The position numbers and the translations under genes are program-made. This document shows, one piece after another, positions 60,814-64,000 of a DNA stretch of 64,000 nucleotides; position 1 is the stretch's first letter; the number at the start of each line of letters is the position of its first letter. The notes under the pieces were generated by a model that saw only the letters and a program-made list of their open reading frames with translations, was not told the origin of the DNA and made no database searches. Location: assembly GCF_023078455.1 (NCBI RefSeq), contig NZ_CP095740.1, forward strand, positions 2,344,001 to 2,408,000, in the 5' to 3' direction. This stretch comes from Luteibacter aegosomatis. GTDB lineage: Bacteria > Pseudomonadota > Gammaproteobacteria > Xanthomonadales > Rhodanobacteraceae.

Positions 60814-61698
60814 ATGTCCACGTTGACCGTCGCGACCATGGATGGCGCCGCCTTGCCCAGCCAGGTGGGGATGCCCGCCGTGGGCGATGTTCTCGTCGTC
60901 GCCGGCCCCGGATGCGTCGCGGCAACCCGCGTGGGCAGCTGGCTCGCCGCAAGGGGGCGCGGCGTGGTGACCGGTTGCGCCATGCCTGAGGCGTTCCATC
61001 ACGGCAGGATCCGTGGCCGAGAGCCCACCGTGATGGCGCTCCTGCAGAGCACGCCCGAACGGCAACGCGGCGACGACCTCGGCAGGGACCACGCAGGCGA
61101 ACGTTTCGTCCACGAGGCGCTGATCGCCGGTGCGCACGATCCCCAGTGGGCCGTGCTGGGGGACGATTATCTCCGCGAGCTGAAGGCGCTGTGCAGTTGG
61201 CACGACCTCATCGTCGTCCAGCGCACGTCGCCGGCGCGGGAGAAGCCGCTGGGTGGCCTGGACGAACTGGCGCTGGCCTGCGGCCTTCCGATGCTCATCC
61301 TGCCGACGCCGTGCGCACCGGGAGCGACGTACGACCGCATCGTGATCGCCTACGACGGCAGCGGCCCGGCCACGCGTGCGCTGCGATCGGCGATGCCTCT
61401 CATCGTTGCCGCACGCCATGTCCACCTCCTCGACGGAAGCGGCGGCCGGACGCACCTGCCGCGGTTCGATCCGATGCGTTTCCTCGCGCGTTTCGGCGTT
61501 ACGGCCCACCGCAAGCGCGTGGCGGAGCGTTCCGTCGACGGCTCCCAATTGCTGGCGCGGGTCGCGAAGCTCGAGCCCGACCTGCTGGTGATGGGCGCAT
61601 ACGGACACTCGCCCCTGCGCGAGCGCGTGCTGGGCGGAACGACGCACCATATCCTGGGCTCGGCGACACTTTCCGTGTCCGTACTCGTCCAGCACTGA
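60814..61698 (+). CDS. Universal stress protein (UspA-like, tandem domain)
   Basis: 294 aa. The C-terminal half (about 172-294) is a complete UspA domain: Y-D-R-I-V-I-A-Y-D-G-S at its start and the ATP motif G-x-x-G-H-x9-G-G-T (residues 261-276). The N-terminal half looks like a degenerate second Usp domain without the nucleotide motif, so the protein is a tandem Usp of the E type. Preceded by an FNR-like promoter and followed by a hairpin. Cytoplasmic survival protein for stress or oxygen limitation. Confidence 0.88.
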   Translation: MSTLTVATMDGAALPSQVGMPAVGDVLVVAGPGCVAATRVGSWLAARGRGVVTGCAMPEAFHHGRIRGREPTVMALLQSTPERQRGDDLGRDHAGERFVHEALIAGAHDPQWAVLGDDYLRELKALCSWHDLIVVQRTSPAREKPLGGLDELALACGLPMLILPTPCAPGATYDRIVIAYDGSGPATRALRSAMPLIVAARHVHLLDGSGGRTHLPRFDPMRFLARFGVTAHRKRVAERSVDGSQLLARVAKLEPDLLVMGAYGHSPLRERVLGGTTHHILGSATLSVSVLVQH

Positions 61699-61709
61699 TC
61701 CGATGGCGC

Positions 61710-61731
61710 GCTCCCGGCCTGGACCGGGAGC
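61710..61731. terminator. Bidirectional terminator between usp and the BON gene
   Basis: GCTCCCGG (61710-61717) pairs with CCGGGAGC (61724-61731) around CCTGGA, 11 bases after the usp stop and 11 before the BON stop on the other strand. Confidence 0.55.
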
Positions 61732-61742
61732 GACACCCGTCG

Positions 61743-62405
61743 TCAACCGGCATGCCACTGGATGTGCAGGTTGTCGTGCACGGCGCGCACGCCCGGCACC
61801 GACCACGCGGCACGTTCGATGGCGCGACGCTCCTCGTAGTCGCCCACGTCGCCTTCGAGCGTGACATCGCCAGGCGACTTGACGTCGATGCGTATCCGCG
61901 ACGCTTCGCCGTCGACATGGCGACGAAGCGCGTCCTTGATCTTCTCGCGCACGTTTTCCGATTTCAGCGCCTGTTTGATCTCCACGTTGTTGAAGACGCC
62001 GTGGATACCGGTCAGCCGGCGGACCGCGGCTTCGGCGGCGAAGCGCTGGAAGTGCCAGTCCACGGTGCCGCTCAGCGTGATCCAGCCGTTGGACACCTTG
62101 ACGTGGATGGTATCGGCGGGCACGCCGACGTTCCAGGCGATGATCCTTGCGGCACGCTTGGCGATCTCGTCGTCGTTGACCTTGGCATGCTCGGGAAGCC
62201 GGACCTCCAGCTCCTGCGCGAGCGCCTTGACGCCCTTGATGCGCCACACCGCTTTTTCCGCATCGATCTTCTGCGAGTAGCTGGGCACGTGGCCGTTGAG
62301 GGTCACCACGCCGTCCGCGACCGATACTCCGATACCCCTGGCATCGATGCCGGGCTCGAAGTCGAGCTCCTCGACGATGTCCTGACGCAGCTGCATGTCG
62401 TTCAT
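61743..62405 (-). CDS. Triple-BON domain protein
   Basis: 220 aa with three BON domains (about 4-70, 77-144, 151-216), each with the alternating G-V-(V/I)-T-L-x-G-x-V ... A-x-x-x-x-G-V motif: VADGVVTLNGHV...IKGVKAL, VSNGWITLSGTV...LTGIHGV, SPGDVTLEGDV...VPGVRAV. No signal peptide, so unlike OsmY it should be cytoplasmic or membrane-surface associated. BON domains bind phospholipid. Divergent from hsp20, sharing an FNR box. Confidence 0.9.
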   Translation of the reverse strand: MNDMQLRQDIVEELDFEPGIDARGIGVSVADGVVTLNGHVPSYSQKIDAEKAVWRIKGVKALAQELEVRLPEHAKVNDDEIAKRAARIIAWNVGVPADTIHVKVSNGWITLSGTVDWHFQRFAAEAAVRRLTGIHGVFNNVEIKQALKSENVREKIKDALRRHVDGEASRIRIDVKSPGDVTLEGDVGDYEERRAIERAAWSVPGVRAVHDNLHIQWHAG

Positions 62406-62432
62406 GGTGCTTCTCCGTGGGAAGGAAGCTCC

Positions 62433-62501
62433 TTTCTAGCGAGGCCCGGATCGCCCGGCATTGATCGCGATCAATCGATCGCGCCCCCGATGGCCTAGGT
62501 T
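62433..62501. promoter_or_regulatory. FNR/ANR box shared by the BON and Hsp20 genes
   Basis: TTGATCGCGATCAA at 62461-62474 is a perfect FNR/ANR site. Outward on the minus strand TAGAAA (62438-62433) begins 22 bases from it; on the plus strand TAGGTT (62496-62501) begins 21 bases from it. Both positions fit class II activation from a single dimer site serving two divergent promoters. Confidence 0.75.
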
Positions 62502-62576
62502 TCATGGGCGTATCCCGGCGGCGGGCACGTGCCGTTGCGGATACCCATCCGAAGACCGAAAGAGGAGTCACCGACC

Positions 62577-63023
62577 ATGGCGAGCATGATTCGCTGGAAT
62601 CCACTCAAGACGCTGTCCGCCATCGACCGCTTTCCCGATGTCGACGATCTCTTCCGCAGCACCTTTTCCCGGAGTTCGTGGGGCGGTGCGGATATCGCGC
62701 CCGACATGCGCATCGACGTGACGGAAAGCGACGGATCGTACAAGGTCAAGGCCGACCTGCCTGGCGTGGACAAGAAAGACATCGAGGTATCGATCAACGA
62801 CAACCAGGTCGTCATCAGCGCCGAAGTGCGGCGTGAAACCCACCAGAAGGAAGGAGAGCGCGACATCGTGACGGAGCGTTCCTTCGGCCAGGCGTACCGC
62901 GCGTTCACCTTGCCCGCCGCCGTCTCATCCGACAAGGCCGACGCGCGTTACGAGGACGGCGTGCTGACCCTTACCCTGCCGAAGAAGGAAAACGGAAGCG
63001 CGCGCAAGCTCAAGGTGAGCTGA
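62577..63023 (+). CDS. Hsp20/alpha-crystallin small heat-shock protein
   Basis: 148 aa from ATG 62577 (AGAGGAG nine bases upstream; 16 codons before it are discarded). N-terminal arm MASMIRWNPLKTLSAIDRFPDVDDLFRSTF, alpha-crystallin core about 40-135 (MRIDVTESDGSYKVKADLPGVDKKDIEVSINDNQVVISAE), and the G-V-L-T-L-T-L-P-K (I/V-x-I/V-like) C-terminal segment. ATP-independent chaperone. Transcribed from the FNR-type promoter shared with the BON gene; a hairpin follows. Confidence 0.93.
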   Translation: MASMIRWNPLKTLSAIDRFPDVDDLFRSTFSRSSWGGADIAPDMRIDVTESDGSYKVKADLPGVDKKDIEVSINDNQVVISAEVRRETHQKEGERDIVTERSFGQAYRAFTLPAAVSSDKADARYEDGVLTLTLPKKENGSARKLKVS

Positions 63024-63032
63024 GACGACCGT

Positions 63033-63060
63033 CGCGCCTCCTCGCATCCGGGGAGGCGCG
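63033..63060. terminator. Terminator hairpin between hsp20 and the acyl-phosphate transferase gene
   Basis: CGCGCCTCC (63033-63041) pairs with GGAGGCGCG (63052-63060) around a ten-base loop, ten bases after the Hsp20 stop. Likely serves both convergent genes. Confidence 0.55.
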
Positions 63061-63098
63061 CAGCGTTGCCGTCGAGCGCCGTCGGCGCGTCCATCGCA

Positions 63099-64000
63099 TC
63101 AGCCGCCGTGCAGCGGCGCGGGAGCGGTCAATACGGCGAGCGCGGCCGACGCCACGCGTGCCGCCGCTCCGTCGGCGCGACTGCCCAGGGCGATGGGAAC
63201 GGCGGCGCCCATGACGATGCCGGCCGCGATGCCGTCGGCAAGCAGCACCAATTCCTTGGCCAGGACGTTGCCCGCCTCCAGATCGGGCACGATGAGTACG
63301 TTGGCGCGTCCCGCCACGACGGAATCCAGATGCTTGGCGCGTGCGGCGTCGGCGCGGATGGCGTCGTCCAGGGCCAGCGGCCCGTCGACCGAGGCCCCCG
63401 TGATCTGTCCCCGCTCGGCCATCTTCGCCAGGGCGGCGGCGTCGACCGTGGCCGGCATGGCGGCATGGATCGTCTCGACCGCCGCAAGCACCGCCACCTT
63501 GGGATGGCGGATGCCGATGGCCACGGCAAGGTCGATGGCGTTCTGGCAGATGGCGCGCTTTTCGTCCAACCCGGGCCTCACGTTGAGCGCGGCGTCGCTG
63601 ACGATCAACGGGTGCGCGTAGCCCGGCACGTCGATCGCGAACGCGTGCGACATGCGCTTCGCCGTGCGCAAGCGGCTTTCCGGCGCGAGAAGCGCGTGCA
63701 TCATGTCCGACGTGTGGATATCGCCCTTCATCAGCGCGGCCACGCGGCCGTGCTTCACCGCTTCGGCGGCATACAGCGCGGCGGCGGACGGCGTCGGCGA
63801 CGCATGGATGGCGATACCGTCCAGCGAGCGATCGATCTCCGCCGCGACCTCGCGGATGCGCTTCTCCGGTCCGAAGAGCACCGGCTCGATCAGGCCCAGC
63901 GCCGTGGCTTCGAGAGCACCGTGCAGGGAGAGCGCATCGCACGGATGGATGATGCCCATGCGAAGCGGGGGGCGCTCCCGGCAACTGGAGATCAGCAGGC
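63099..64000 (-). CDS. Phosphate acetyl/butyryltransferase, 5' end outside window
   Basis: At least 300 residues visible; the ATG at 63959 is internal. The frame is open to the window edge and reads L-L-I-S-S-C-R-E-R-P-P-L-R before M-G-I-I-H-P-C-D-A-L-S, as homologs do, so the true start lies past 64000. Pta/Ptb (PTA_PTB) family: L-H-G-A-L-E-A, M-K-G-D-I-H-T-S, V-S-D-A-A-L-N-V-R-P, V-P-D-L-E-A-G-N-V-L-A-K. It converts acyl-CoA and phosphate to acyl phosphate, for fermentative ATP with an acetate kinase expected upstream. Fits the low-oxygen context. Confidence 0.88.
   Translation of the reverse strand, partial: LLISSCRERPPLRMGIIHPCDALSLHGALEATALGLIEPVLFGPEKRIREVAAEIDRSLDGIAIHASPTPSAAALYAAEAVKHGRVAALMKGDIHTSDMMHALLAPESRLRTAKRMSHAFAIDVPGYAHPLIVSDAALNVRPGLDEKRAICQNAIDLAVAIGIRHPKVAVLAAVETIHAAMPATVDAAALAKMAERGQITGASVDGPLALDDAIRADAARAKHLDSVVAGRANVLIVPDLEAGNVLAKELVLLADGIAAGIVMGAAVPIALGSRADGAAARVASAALAVLTAPAPLHGG

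Noticed and set aside
63099..63959. ATG at 63959 as the start of the acyl-phosphate transferase
   Set aside because: The family N-terminus continues upstream in frame to the window edge, so the gene is partial.

Overview
The window is GC-rich, densely coded chromosomal DNA. Protein style, mixed ATG/GTG/TTG starts, ATGA/GTGA gene overlaps and short palindromic intergenic repeats suggest a gammaproteobacterium of the Xanthomonadales, most likely Rhodanobacteraceae (Luteibacter/Dyella-like). That assignment is inferred from protein character, not from a marker gene. I see no rRNA, tRNA, CRISPR array, insertion sequence, integrase or phage gene.

Layout. (1) About 0.1-20.8 kb is an exopolysaccharide (EPS) locus. 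It holds a yjbF-yjbG-yjbH-like set (+), UDP-glucose dehydrogenase, a Wza-type export lipoprotein and a small Gly/Thr-repeat secreted protein (-), the initiating sugar-phosphate transferase and galE (+), then a nine-gene minus-strand operon: tyrosine autokinase Wzc, pyruvyl transferase, GT4, Wzx flippase, GT2, Wzy-type polymerase, hexapeptide acetyltransferase, GT2 and a Tat-exported beta-helix protein. The gene content predicts a Wzx/Wzy-made, pyruvylated and probably acetylated polymer. (2) 21.3-23.0 kb: DUF2231 membrane protein plus a sorbosone-dehydrogenase-like lipoprotein. (3) 23.1-30.5 kb: a signalling block with an NtrC-type regulator, a minimal histidine kinase, a FAT-GUY-type receiver, a stand-alone CheB and a large CheB/CheR-PAS-HWE kinase. 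(4) 30.5-55 kb: metabolic and stress genes (Mn catalase, zinc dehydrogenase, DUF4142, peptidases, hydrolases, UDG-like protein, GH27, semialdehyde dehydrogenase, YaeQ, PhzF, SDR, EthD protein, two aldo/keto reductases) with LysR and AraC regulators. (5) 54-60.7 kb: a histidine kinase and sigma-54 response regulator followed by four genes (two paralogous repeat-module proteins, a metallophosphoesterase, an MFS transporter). A near-consensus sigma-54 promoter and two matching 17-bp palindromes stand in front of those genes. (6) 60.8-64 kb: universal stress protein, triple-BON protein, Hsp20 and a phosphate acetyl/butyryltransferase cut by the window edge. The usp gene and the BON/Hsp20 pair carry FNR/ANR-like boxes, so this resembles a low-oxygen stress island.

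The strongest unexplained system is region 5. A two-component pair sits next to its probable enhancer sites and a promoter of the right class, driving two exported or cytoplasmic paralogs that together contain four copies of a G-x-(V/I)-x-G-x-x-L-x-D-G-T...PP module with no function I can assign.
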